Shown here in pieces: positions 35,086-46,566 of a stretch of 64,000 nucleotides of DNA. The position numbers were made by a program, and so were the translations under genes. The notes under the pieces are model-generated. The model worked only from the letters and a program-made list of their open reading frames with translations, ran no database searches and was not told the DNA's origin. How positions within the stretch are numbered: position 1 is the first letter of the stretch; each line of letters starts with the position of its first letter. The stretch is from Mycoemilia scoparia (Eukaryota; Kickxellomycota; Kickxellomycetes; Kickxellales; Kickxellaceae), in the NCBI GenBank assembly GCA_027575805.1, contig JANBPU010000001.1:372001-436000 (forward strand), written 5' to 3'.

Positions 35086-38000
35086 TTATGAATTGGTTTT
35101 ATCCTCAACATCATTAGCATCCGGTCTGGAGTTTGATACATTTTGTTCTGCACCAACATCTACACCACCAACCTCCTTTTCTTGGGCATTTATGATAGGT
35201 ATATTTTCTGTCACTTGTTGGGGTTGTTGTTGAGGTGGTGGTGGTGGTGGGGGTAGAAATTGTTGCTCTTCAACTGATCCTGTGGGCTCCTTTTCAACTT
35301 GATCTTCAATTTTCTCTGTTTCAGCTGGTGGAACGATGTTTGCTTCTTCCTCTTCTTCATCTACGGGTGTTTCTGGCCTTGGTTGTTGGTATGGTGTGTA
35401 TAAATCTCCTACTCCCATATATTGTATAAGCTGATGGATCTTTTCCAAAACTACTGGGTTGTAGCACAAGTCATCTGGCAATTCAGGAGATGAAGACGGT
35501 AAACCACCCTAAAAGTATAAAATATACACATCTTATCAGATAAAGGTCTCCATATAAACTAAACTAGGCCAAGACAGAGCTGCTTACGTTTGTGTTTGAG
35601 TAGCTGTTGTGGAGATAAAATACACCACAAGCTACTACATGGCGAACAATAAACTGTGCCAAAAAGTCGTCACGCAAGAATCTTCGTATTCCCTTGAACT
35701 TTGGACCAATAATCTTTTCTTCAATAAGATTAAACACACATTTATGAATCTGCTGGATCCGCTCTCTTAGCTCACCCCACCTTTCGTGTGAAAGTTTGTG
35801 CAGTTTTGAAACAAAGCAAAATGCCATAAGAGTAGAGTTTAGAAATAGAGTGTATGGACCACCAGCCCTTGAAACGTCGCCTAATGGAAAGAATCCCGCG
35901 GTTACGTTTAATAAGCAAAATGTAGCTCTAGATATAAAAACAATGAGTAAATGAGTGTATATTTCTTGGACTCACCATCATTGGGATATTCTGTTGGCGA
36001 AAGCAAAAACAACAATGGCTGCCCGAATATCATTGGGAAGTTCCTAAAGTTAGACGAAACCTTGCTTTCAATGATCACAAATAATGGCTTTCGAGTAAAT
36101 GGCAAAAAATCTGCTGGATGGATACAGTTGGTCAATGGCACCCTTTCACCAGAATTATCTGCTTCAGCAGGCTTCTGGGGCGCTGTTATAACGCCGCCAG
36201 TAAACTCGTATCCACTATTGATAGGCTTATGTGGAGCAGATCCAGGCTGATTGCTTTGTCCGGCTGTTGAAGTTTCAGAATATCCATCACCGGATACGTA
36301 GACGAGCGCACAGCCTTGCTCGTTAACTTCTTTAAATACATTGGCAAGGAAGACAATCATCTGCCCGTATGTGGGTTGATAAAGAAGATATTTATGCGGA
36401 TTGGGACGTTTTGTACTTGCTGGCTTTTCCTTATCAACATCTTCCTTGTCCCTGTCCTTATCTTTTGAAGAGGCATCCTTGTTTACGCTAGGCTCTCTTT
36501 CCAAGGCATGCAACATGCGATACATGTCCAAAGTCAGCTCAGAAAACTTTATCTGATCCTTGTGGCTGCCAATAATTATAGCCTCCTGAAGTCTGATCTT
36601 TGAGCTTTCGGTATCCTTTATGGTCCGGCAGTTGAGTGGTAATCTGTGAACAATCTGGTAGGGATTTCCTTCGTCGTCGACGGGAATGGGCTTACGCTCT
36701 GCTTGAAGGAACATCATGATCTCTTTTAGGACAAGCTTCCATTCCTTTTCGTCAACCGGGTTAAATTCGCTCAGATAGTTTTTGACAATTTCCTGGAGCT
36801 CGTCCAAAAGGTCCTGCACCATGTTTTCTTTGTTTAGGAGCAAGCACACTACTATAAAGCGAGCATAATATCGCATCTTTTTAATGTATAGTGCGGGATT
36901 TCTGTTCTCTGGGTCGTCTTTTAGGTAGCCGCGATCACGGATAGCACCGTAAAAAGTGTACGCCTCTTGCAAGTAATTGGTTTCGCTAGTTCTCAGGCTA
37001 CATTTCATATAAATTTACATTTAGCCAAGTTGTTTGTGTTTATGTATATCTGTTTTTACAACCACAAATGACTTACTAATAGTGGTAATAAAGTTGCCCA
37101 ATCTTGGAGGCGATTTCTCCAATTTCGCGTCTCTTTAGCCCATATGTGTCTGGTCTTTCCAATATGGCCCTGTTCTGTTGCTGGAATTTCCACAGCTTTG
37201 TATAAATCTCAAAAGTTCTTTGGAAATACGTGATCCACTGACGTCCCCCAATTGGCGGCAAGTCTCTAAATAGCAATGCATTCAATTTCAAAGCTATTTA
37301 AATATTGATCCTTGTTGCAACGAATGAGCAAATACTAGCTTGCCACTATATTTACCTCAGACCAACAAATTGCTGCTGGCTCTTTTCAAGAAGGTACTCA
37401 AAGTGTATTACGACGTCTTTTATAGCCTCTTCCTTTTCATTATCTGGTGTTGTCGAAGATGTGTTGGTTTTAGACACTGCTGTTGGGACTGTTGTTGTGG
37501 ATGGTATCTGTTGATTTGATGCTTGTGTTGTAGCTACGCCTGCTGCTGCTGCTACAGATGTTGTCGTTCCTGGCGTTGGTGGCTGGGTGGTTGCTGATTT
37601 CACTCCTTGGGCTGATGGATCATCTTTCTTTGGACCTTCTTGAGCTTTAGGAGAGCCTTCATTTACTTGGCTATTTTCATCAGCTTTAGATACATCCATC
37701 TCGACAGTGTCTTTTTCTTGCCTATCGCTGGTTTTCGGTGGTGATTGTATCTTGTCGATTTCAGCCTGCTTTTGAGTTGATTGCGCAATGATGGCTGCGA
37801 AAGATCTGTTCCCCGAAACAATGCTGCTGTCCGCACTGGTTGGTATTGGCGACGGTGCTATTTTCTTGACTAAATTATTTCTTTCTGCACTGTTGTCATC
37901 GCCAGGCTGGTTGCCCCCTTGTGCACAATCTGCCCTTGCTGCCGCATTAGCAATAGAGCTGGTTCCAATGGAACTTGTGCTAAATCCGCTTTGGCTGTCG

Positions 38001-38092
38001 TTGTCGCTATGTTCTTCCTTAGCAAGCTGGTTGCAGTCCCTGTTGGGATTGCCTTCTAAAGATGGCTGTTGCTGGTCGTTATTCTGCCCCAT
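35086..38092 (-). CDS. SCAI: SCAI-like protein with long low-complexity N-terminus
   Basis: Animal SCAI represses MAL/SRF transcription and acts in DNA double-strand-break repair; the fungal role is not established. Exons are 37356-38092, 37077-37265, 35976-36997, 35588-35880 and 35086-35508, giving 887 aa against about 606 in human. Residues 1-215 are Ser/Thr/Gln-rich. The SCAI domain starts near EYLLEKSQQQFVGLRDLPP and includes FEIYTKLWKFQQQNR, EIASKIGQLYYHYYLRTSE, MRYYARFIVVCLLLNK, DQIKFSELTLDMYRMLHALE, NPHKYLLYQPTYGQ, LPFTRKPLFVIIES and FGQPLLFLLSPTEYP. The tail has acidic and polyproline tracts. Confidence 0.92.
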
Positions 38093-38638
38093 CCCGATAT
38101 TGGTTCTATGTTGTTAACACAAAGAATATTGTCCTGCAAAGGGATATAAACTGGCTCTCAGCTGATACAAAAAAGCATGACTAGCTTTATTGTCCTTATG
38201 GGCATAGCAGAGCATTTCTACACAACAGGCAACCACACCACCATACTTTAGCAACAACATTTAACTCTACTAATAAGAGTGTCAGGCTCCATAAAATTGC
38301 AACAGACAGATAAAAAAGGATCGAATGGACCCCACACATCTGGATAAGTCCATAATAATACCAAAGCCGCAAACCATGATGTACGAGGAAATCGGTACAA
38401 CTTGGTAGCCCTACATCCGATAAAAATAAGCACAAAACCTTCCCCCACTACAAACATCAGTGATAACAACTAAATTTTGTGCACAATGGTCCAACTATAT
38501 TCGTAATAATATGTAAGATATAGTAACCCAAAAAGGGAAAAAAAGAATATGTACTGCAAACTACAAGTCCTAAAACTATTAAACCAACAAAAATGAGATT
38601 CCCTGTCTCATTAGCAGGATGGCATGGCTTTTAACTGC
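38093..38638. other. Gap: SCAI promoter and PAB1 3' UTR
   Basis: Between two minus-strand genes. Overlapping short minus-strand frames at 38196-38469 look non-coding. The PAB1-proximal part is likely its 3' UTR. Confidence 0.4.
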
Positions 38639-40522
38639 TTATGCCGTGGTCTCAACAGCAGCAGAGGTGGTCTTGGTATCTTCGGAGGCAGTAAGGACAG
38701 AAATGGCCTCGTCAACCTTAGCCTTGAGGGCCTCATCGTCCTCAGTGAGAGCAAGAAGCTCCCCATTGTCCATCTCTAGAAGCATACCAGTAATCTTGCC
38801 TGGATCCTGTTCGCCGCAGATATCCTGGATCTTGGGGTATAAGACTTCACCAAGCATCTGCTTCTGATCATTGTCAGAGGCGGCAGCGAGGGAAGCAGCA
38901 GTGAGTTTAGCGGGCTGTTCCTCAGTAGGGTTGGCATCACCAGTGGCATCAGCGGCTTGAGAGCCACCTTGGTGCTGAGCCATGCTACGTGGGTTGCGAG
39001 AGAAGTGACTGCCACGGGAAGCGCCGCGAGGACCACCACGACCACCGCGCTGACCAGGATTGCGAGAGCGTGGGGGACGACCCATGTGACGACCGGGGTT
39101 CTGGTAGTGGGGTGGCATACCAGGGTATGGGGGAACAGCGCCGGGCTGACCGTTGACGGGCCAGTCCATGGGACGTGGCATGGATGGGTGAGGGAATTGG
39201 TTGGGAGCAGGGTAGCCAGCGGGCATGGGGTAGCCAGCAGCATTGGGAGGAACAAAGCCACCAGGGATCTGCTGGTACATAAGGCCGGGCTGAGCACGGT
39301 GACGGAAGTTGCGGCTGCGTTCTTCTTTGCGCTGATGGAGAGCAACATAGATGGGCTTAGTTCCCCACATACGGTTGTTCATCTCACTGATAGCCTTGTT
39401 AGCCTCATCGGGGTTGGAGTAGCAAACGAAGCCAAAGCCGCGGGAGTTACCCTTCTCATCACGCATAACCTTGGCGCTGGTGATCATACCAAAGATAGAG
39501 AATTCCTGGCGGAGTTTCTCATCATCAATATCGTCATCAAAGTTTTTTATGAAGATGTTGCCGTTCTGGTACTTGCTGCGCTTCTCGGAAAGGGCTTGTT
39601 CATACTGAGAACGGAGCTCGCGCTCGCGTTCCTGCTTCTTTTGGGCACGAGAAACAAAGAGCTTCTGGCCATGGAAATCGGTGTCGTGGAGCTCTTCAGT
39701 GGCCTTCTTGGCACTCTCGTGGTCCTCGTAGTTAACAAAACCAAAGCCCCTGGACTCACCCTTCTCGTCAGTGGTGATGACAGCCGATGTGATGGCACCG
39801 TACTTAGTAAAGTGTTCTCTGAACTGTTCCTCAGTAACATCTAGGGCAATATTCTTGACATAGACATTGGTGAACTTGGCCTGCATCTCTTCAAGCTTGG
39901 ACATGCGTTCGCGGCGGGGAACATGCATACCAACGAAGACCTTCTTCTTCATCAACAACATACCATCAACCTTGCTAATGGCCTCCTCGGCAGACTCCTT
40001 TTTCTCGTAATGGACAAAACCGTATCCCTTGGAATTGCCCTCGCGATCAGTAGCAACCTTGCAGCTAAGGATCTTGCCAAATGAAGCAAAAGTATCATGG
40101 AGGGCCTTGTTGTCAATAGACTCATCAAGGTTCTTGATAAAGATGTTGCCACTGCCGGTCTTGCGGAGGGATGGGTCGCGCTGGGACCACATGATGCGGC
40201 AGGCACGGCCCTTAATCTCAGTATAGTTGAGCTCGCTGATGGCTCTCTCGGCATCGGGGCGCTGGAGGTAGTTGACATAAGCATAGCCAAGGCTCCTGCG
40301 AGTGACAGAATCGCGACAAACACGAATGCTGGCAACGGCACCACAGAGCTTAAAAAGCTCGTAGAGCATAGCCTCAGTGACAGAGGGGTCTAGCTCGCCA
40401 ACATAGAGAGAAGCAGCGGACAAAGGGGTGGGCTCGTCGTAGCTCTGCTGGGAACTAGAGCCATCTCCGACATGTTCTGGCACGGGCATAGGAATCTCAG
40501 TGTTGGATTCTGATTGGGACAT
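38639..40522 (-). CDS. PAB1: Poly(A)-binding protein
   Basis: Pab1 binds poly(A) tails and couples them to translation and deadenylation. Single exon, 627 aa, ATG at 40522. Four RRMs follow one another: RRM1 from about residue 38 (SLYVGELDPSVTE), RRM2 from about 125 (NIFIKNLDESID), RRM3 from about 218 (NVYVKNIALDVTEEQF) and RRM4 from about 321 (NIFIKNFDDDID). Then a Pro/Gly/Met-rich linker with RGG-type repeats (RGGRGGPRGASRGSHF), and a C-terminal MLLE domain (LGEVLYPKIQDICGEQDPGKITGMLLEMDNGELLAL). It lacks introns and is clearly more GC-rich, with C/G-ending codons, than its neighbours. That fits strong translational codon selection. Confidence 0.97.
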   Translation of the reverse strand: MSQSESNTEIPMPVPEHVGDGSSSQQSYDEPTPLSAASLYVGELDPSVTEAMLYELFKLCGAVASIRVCRDSVTRRSLGYAYVNYLQRPDAERAISELNYTEIKGRACRIMWSQRDPSLRKTGSGNIFIKNLDESIDNKALHDTFASFGKILSCKVATDREGNSKGYGFVHYEKKESAEEAISKVDGMLLMKKKVFVGMHVPRRERMSKLEEMQAKFTNVYVKNIALDVTEEQFREHFTKYGAITSAVITTDEKGESRGFGFVNYEDHESAKKATEELHDTDFHGQKLFVSRAQKKQERERELRSQYEQALSEKRSKYQNGNIFIKNFDDDIDDEKLRQEFSIFGMITSAKVMRDEKGNSRGFGFVCYSNPDEANKAISEMNNRMWGTKPIYVALHQRKEERSRNFRHRAQPGLMYQQIPGGFVPPNAAGYPMPAGYPAPNQFPHPSMPRPMDWPVNGQPGAVPPYPGMPPHYQNPGRHMGRPPRSRNPGQRGGRGGPRGASRGSHFSRNPRSMAQHQGGSQAADATGDANPTEEQPAKLTAASLAAASDNDQKQMLGEVLYPKIQDICGEQDPGKITGMLLEMDNGELLALTEDDEALKAKVDEAISVLTASEDTKTTSAAVETTA

Positions 40523-41316
40523 TGTTTGCAGAATGTTTTTATATAATTTTTATGTTTTTTTGGCTTTTTTAAGTTGGACCAAAAGGCTGTGACTTTTTGG
40601 ATTTATGTTATATATACTCCGTATATACGCGTATAATGCAAATTTATAAAGAAGTGGAACCAAAGTTAGTGGCTAAATAAAAACCTGCGGCACATCGTCT
40701 TTAGTGGTCCATCCATCACCAAATTTTTTCTTAATTCTTGTACACTCACACCTGCAATCTCTATCACATAAACGCACACAGGCCATTATTGTAATCCCAC
40801 CACCAGTGATTTGATCCCCATGCCTGCAGGTGCACTAATCAGACCCTTTGTTGGTCGTTATGCGGCCAATGATAATGCAGTGTACCCAAAAAAAACAATG
40901 AGCACTCATCAAGCAAAGGGCAGAAAAGAAAGGTCAGGGGACTGAAACCAACCCAACTTGCCAGTTTATTGGAGCCAAACAAACCCAAAGATTGAACATT
41001 TCATAAATTACTTTTACTATTGACCGTCTTTACCCAGAACATCATGAAACTGGAGACAGTATGTATTTTGGAATTAATCAATATCAGTGTTACATGTAAT
41101 AACATGGCTTTTTGCACCACTGTTACTATTCCTGCTACTACTACTGCTACTACCAGTGTTCTGCTATTGTTGAAAATACTGCTGTTTTTACTACAAAAAC
41201 GATCTTCTCAATGCGAGAAAACACCTAAGCCAGAAGGTGGGTATTTGAGCCTATCTACGGTATACATGTAGATATACAATGGAGTAGAGATCATCCTCCA
41301 GCACTCAAAGCACTTC
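40523..41316. promoter_or_regulatory. PAB1 upstream region
   Basis: About 800 bp upstream of PAB1, ending at the TFC1 stop. It contains TATATATACTCCGTATATAC near 40610 and the PstI-type palindrome CCTGCAGG near 40823. No gene was recognised. Promoter assignment is positional. Confidence 0.4.
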
Positions 41317-44133
41317 CTAATTCTCATCACCATCATCGTCCTCATCAGCATTATCGTCATCACCATCACCAAAGATGTCGCCAAACCCATCGTCATCATC
41401 ATCACCTTGGCCAGCGTCCATGTCCTCAAGGGTTGCAAACATCCCACCAAAGCCTTCGCCTTCGCTATTCTCTTCTTCACTGGGGCCCCCATCGCCACTT
41501 GTCTTCTTTTGCTGCTGCTGTTGAGAAAGTTCTTTCATAAGTAGTTCGACCTATCAGGTGCCATATGCCGTGAAAATTGTGTTGGTAATTAGTTGTTTCT
41601 GCACCTGCTATTGCTGATAATTCTATGCAAAGTATTGTTCATTTTAATTGTCTTACCCTGCTGTTTATGTGAGTCTGTAACACATCATTGAGTGGATGTG
41701 ACCCCTCATCAGCTTTTCCTGCCCGGGCCTGATGCAGAGACTTTTCTTGCTGTTGGACATTGTGCTTTTCCTGTTTTTCCTGCTCAAGTTCGTCCTTCTC
41801 TTTCTCAATGCCCTGCTGCAAGGCAGCAAAGTCGAGGTGGTCATCAAGGCTGGGATCTGGCAGCTCTTGGTCAACTTTGTTGTTCCGGTAGTCTAGAATG
41901 AGCTGCATCCTGAGCTTCACGACCTTACGAATTGTTCGTATCACCTGCATGTAAAACCATCCTGACTGTTCACAGCAGGTTGATCTTTGGCCAGCTGGAT
42001 ATTCCTTGAGCCTTAAGACAAGGGGTAAGTCAATATCACACAGCTGGAATGATCCGAATTGTACTTGCTCAGTTGACCTTCCATCAAAACGATGGGCTGA
42101 CTTTCCCATCCCATCAGATTGTAGCCTTTTGGCTCCAGTACTCCCCTTTGGTCTTCCTCTAGATCTAGCTTCTGCGTATTTGGCAAAGGATAGCTGCTGG
42201 CCCTTTCCTTTTAGACCGCTAGCGGACAAGTGTGACCTGACCGGGAGTCTTGTGGCGCCATCTGCTGATAAATTACGGATGTCCACTACTTGGTACCTAT
42301 AATTGATACACATAAAAATTACCAAAATTATATTGTATATATTGCAAGATCTCAAGATCTACATCTATTTGGTCTATGTAGTTAGAAACTATTGGATATA
42401 TGTATTTTTTGGCTTACTCTCTAGCTTCTTTTGTTACTCTAGGGTCATAGCCATACCGTATCCAGCAATCTCTCCATGGGCCATTAGACATCCAGTATGC
42501 AACCATTGGAAGCAGCCTATAAAAGTACATCAATAGGTTCAAATTCAAATCTATGCCTTAAAAATTAAAAAATGCCCATATACAAAATAAAATAATAGTT
42601 TACCTTTTCATCAGCTGATAAGTCTTAACAATCTTATCAGGCATCTGAAGATCAATGGCTGCCCTGGTCCAAATGGGTCTTTGCTCAAATAGCTGTTACA
42701 TAAAAATAGAGAGATTATTGAAAGTGATATAGTCAATTATTTTTGAAGGGCGGTCATTTATCAACAAATGGTTGATATTCATTTGGCTGCGATGCTCTTA
42801 TAACCATTGACCACCAAAAAGTACCCTTCAAAAGTTATCACCCACATGATAACGTTTAAACACATATAGGCGTATGATTTATAAAATACCTTTTTGATAG
42901 TTTCGTAGTCTTGTTTAGAGACCGTCTCTATTGTCCGTTTGATTTCCGACGGAGGTTCTAGGGGCAAATTCTTTGTTTCGTATTTCGCTGAAAGCATTAG
43001 ATACCTCTTACTCTTATTGCGGTTTATTAACCTAACAACAGGAGGCTATTTGAGTATAACAAAAAGCAATATTTATATTTGGAGTATTTTATATTTTTGT
43101 CATGTTAAACCCACAAATAAATAGATAGATGTACTGACCTCATTGGGGTTGTTGTGAACAAATACTTTGACCAAATGAGGGTTCTGTTGGTAACTATTTA
43201 GTAGTCACAAAAGGAATAAAAAGTTTAATTCCCATATGTGTAAATGGATTTGTAAATATTAAAAATGGCTACCAATTACTTACTTGTAGTTCATCGGCCA
43301 ATTTGGTTTAGACATCGGAGGGAAGGGCATGAATTCACGGCCTTTTTTCGGATGACGATTAAATATTTCGTTTTTTACAAAATCCGAAACCGAATCAACT
43401 AACATACAAGAGTTCTAGATAGTAATATATATATCCTTTACGTATAGCAACTGTAATACATGGAAAAATTAATGTGTAACTTACAATTCAAGTCATTAAC
43501 ATTTTTAAGGAGCTTCATTACCGGATCTTCAGGCTCGGGAACAATCTGGTAATCGATTATACCTAACAAATATATTGAATAAAATCATACTATTAATATT
43601 AATGCTTTTAAAACAGCAAATTGACTGCCCAGATGTGTTTATACTTACTTCTAAATCTAACCGTTTTCTTTATTACTCCAACTACTTCAGCTTTCCATGG
43701 CTGATTATCAATTGCTTGGGCTTCTTGGTTAAATCCTGCAAGCTCTGGTGTTTTAGAGTTTTTCTTATTCTTTTTTACTCTCCTGGTAACTTTTATCAGA
43801 AGGTTTCCAGTAGGGATTGATTCTCCCTCTATTGGGTGTGAAAGCAAATCATCTGGACGGTAGCGCAACTCTACAGGAACACCGCCCTCATGATAAACAT
43901 ACTATATTTTGGACAACAAATTATCACATGTATATACTATGAAATGTGGGCATTAGAGTCTATCAATTCTAGTTTCATGTATAGGATATGTGCATATATA
44001 CCTTTGTGAGCTTTTTAGTGCCACCAAGGGTGGCCAGTGCCTTGTCGGGATTTTTGACATATCCGGGGTACTCAACGACATAGAGCTCAGTATTGGGGAC
44101 TGCGTTCCTTTCGGCCTTCTCATAACTTTCCAT
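41317..44133 (-). CDS. TFC1: TFIIIC subunit Tfc1/GTF3C5 (tau95)
   Basis: This TFIIIC subunit contacts the A box of tRNA genes for Pol III transcription. Ten exons fit: 44002-44133, 43649-43901, 43485-43562, 43284-43398, 43139-43193, 42890-43045, 42604-42692, 42418-42516, 41657-42296 and 41317-41550, giving 616 aa. Landmarks are YVVEYPGYVKNPDKALATLGG, LRYRPDDLLSHPIEGE, PFPPMSKPNWPMNY, RPIWTRAAIDL, MSNGPWRDCWIRYGYDPR, FQLCDIDLPLV, EYPAGQRSTCCEQSGWFY and RTIRKVVKLRMQL. The tail is highly acidic. The intron 42693-42889 contains a family B element. Confidence 0.92.
42733..42844. repeat. Family B inverted-repeat element inside a TFC1 intron
   Basis: About 112 bp with ends CAATTATTTTTGAAGGG and CCCTTCAAAAGTTATCACCC. 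It makes up over half of the 197-nt TFC1 intron (42693-42889), one of the longest in this gene. Confidence 0.65.
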
Positions 44134-44384
44134 GACTACAGTAGTTTATTAATAAGCACAGCAACATTTCTATAATGCACATTGCAAGCCAAAATATTCA
44201 TATACAATGTTAACTGCAATGAATCTACTGTTATGGGAATATGAAATCCACTAAATCGCCCATAACATTTGGTTGGGTCATAGCCACTTTGAATAGCAGT
44301 CCAAGCAGATCATTCATTAAATCTCTCCATGCTTATCTCAAAACTAACATTATCAAATTACCTTGGCTTCATGATCCATAAACT
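44134..44384. promoter_or_regulatory. Short bidirectional promoter TFC1/NDUFAF7
   Basis: Only 251 bp separate the two divergent start codons, so both promoters must share this interval. No specific factor site could be assigned by eye. Confidence 0.55.
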
Positions 44385-46466
44385 ATGCTTGCCCAAAGAT
44401 TGTTTAATGCTGGATTAAAAATCAGTAAACGTGTACAACTCTCACCGGCCTTCTGCAAATCAATGGTGGTAGGAGGCATGGGCAGTTTGACTTGCCTTGA
44501 TGATGGAGGGTTTATGAAGCGGTATATGCATTCCACGCTTCCAGACCAGACAGGAAAAGGCAAAAAAGCAGATATTGAACGAGAACCGATAACACATCTG
44601 ATAGCAAACATCAAGGGTATCATCAAGGTCCGGATCAGTGTCATTAACATTAAAATTGATAAACAGGACGATGGGGATTATATTTAAAATACATACATCT
44701 GACCTTGGATTTATGATTGTTTGTCTATATAAATAGGCTAAAGGGCCAATGCCAATAGCAGATTATATGAAGTTGGCATTGACTAGCCCAATAGATGGCT
44801 ATTATACCCGTGGAAATGTAATCGGGCGAGAGGGAGATTTCATCACATCTCCTGAAATCTCACAAATGTTTGGAGAGGTATCTATTATAGTATTTCATTA
44901 TCCAAACCCATTAGTACATAAGGTATAGTTATATATATATATATATATATATTCTACAACAACTATAAATTGTGTATAGATGATGGGGATTTGGTATATC
45001 ATGCAGTGGCAGGCTGCTGGATGTCCGCAAAGAGTCTCATTTATTGAGCTTGGACCCGGAAAAGGCACGATGATGAGCGACATGCTAAGAGTCAGTATAC
45101 ATAAAAAATATAATACTATAGCATTGATAATAAAAAACAGATGACTTGGATCTTTTTTAAGGAAGCTGATTTCAATCTCGTGTTGCAATGGGTAGATTTC
45201 TAAGCGATTCCCAAAGTTCCATCAAGCCATATCAGAAGTGCATCTAGTTGAGGCTAGTCCTGAGCTTAGAAATATTCAAGCTCACAAGCTGGGTTGTGAG
45301 GTTGACGAAAGCGTTGGCCAGTCATCCACTTCGATCAAAAGCAATAGTAAGCTTTACGATTTCCCTGTGTTGTGGCATCATTCGATCTACCAAGTCGATA
45401 TTGCTTCAGGTAAGAAACCACCCCATTCAGCCATTGAGCGCACATATACATAGACATATAAGGGCTTCTTTTATATCCGCAACCAACAATGAATTATCTA
45501 AAAATATGTATAGACACAATGCCACTTGTTATGGCTCATGAATTCTTTGATGCCCTTCCTATATACAGATTTGCAAAGATGGATAAAGGATGGAGAGAAA
45601 TTATGGTTGATATAGACGACACTCAGCCCCCAGAAACTCCCTATCATTTCAGATTTGTCAAATCTCGCACTGAGACAACCAATACAGCAGTGGTTATTAA
45701 CAACCCAGGCTTTTCTGACAAATATTCGGTTGGAGATATCATCGAAGTTTCGCCAGAATCGTCCTCAAATATGCACAATATTGCAAAGATAATATCCAAA
45801 CACGGTGGTGTTGGCCTGGTTATAGATTATGGCCAAGATTGGACCCAAGGCGACACATTTAGAGTAAGATGCGCCTTGATATTCTTTATTACATTGACTG
45901 CCGGCTATGTACAATGCAAACTTTTAAACAAAATCTTTATCTCTTAAAAACAGGGCATAAAGTGCCACAAATTTGCCAATCCCCTGAGTTCGCCTGGATC
46001 TATGGATCTGACGGCAGATGTCGATTTTTCGTACCTCCGTAGGTCTGTGAAAAAGGACCATGGTAAGATATGAGACGCTTGGAATAAACATGTTTATCTT
46101 GATGATTATGTATGCTGTGTTTATTTCAACATAAGCTTAACTTGGGTTTGTTTTCGTCATCTTTTTGTTGGACATGTAGTTCATTGCTATGGTCCAGTAG
46201 AACAAGGATCATTCCTTCATTCAATGGGCATCCAGAGTCGTCTGACCCAACTTATTCAATCCACAAACAATAGAACCACCCAAGAAAACCTTGTTGCTGC
46301 ATATAAACGTCTCACTGATCCGAACAGCATGGGAAGAATTTACAAGGTAATGGCAATCCTATCCAACCAGCTTCGTACCGACAAGCCACCAGTCGCTTTT
46401 GAAGAGATCAGCAGGGAAGGAATTACAAAGCACACTGCTACTGCCCCACACGGATCAAAACATTAG
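44385..46466 (+). CDS. NDUFAF7: NDUFAF7/MidA complex I assembly methyltransferase
   Basis: NDUFAF7 dimethylates an arginine of complex I subunit NDUFS2 in the mitochondrial matrix. Exons are 44385-44627, 44737-44877, 44980-45090, 45205-45409, 45514-45863, 45954-46062 and 46180-46466, giving 481 aa. A basic presequence (MLAQRLFNAGLKISKRV) is followed by [36 protein letters not shown], the SAM motif FIELGPGKGTMM, HLVEASPELR, AHEFFDALPIYRF and VIDYGQD. The donor of intron 1 (GTCCGG) is weak; it was chosen for frame and family spacing. The ATG at 44371 is out of frame. Presence of this gene implies a respiratory complex I. Confidence 0.92.
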
Positions 46467-46566
46467 CTCGATTTTCTAAAGATCCACCCAGCTTGTTTTT
46501 CACATTTTCATTATATTATTAAATGTCTAAAATAACAATAATAGTAAATCTCAAAAGATCTAGTGC
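46467..46566. other. 100-bp convergent gap NDUFAF7/DHX33-type gene
   Basis: Only 100 bp separate the two stop codons. The 3' UTRs of the two genes must overlap or be extremely short. Confidence 0.6.

Noticed and set aside
38196..38469. Two overlapping minus-strand ORFs downstream of the SCAI start
   Set aside because: They are short, Trp/Cys-rich and in different frames, between a promoter and a 3' UTR. No family content.
38957..39844. 295-codon plus-strand ORF opposite PAB1
   Set aside because: Antisense frame kept open by the strong C/G third-position bias of PAB1. It has no family content and lies wholly within the PAB1 coding sequence.
44371..44384. Upstream ATG before NDUFAF7
   Set aside because: It is out of frame with the conserved product and reaches a stop after 15 codons.
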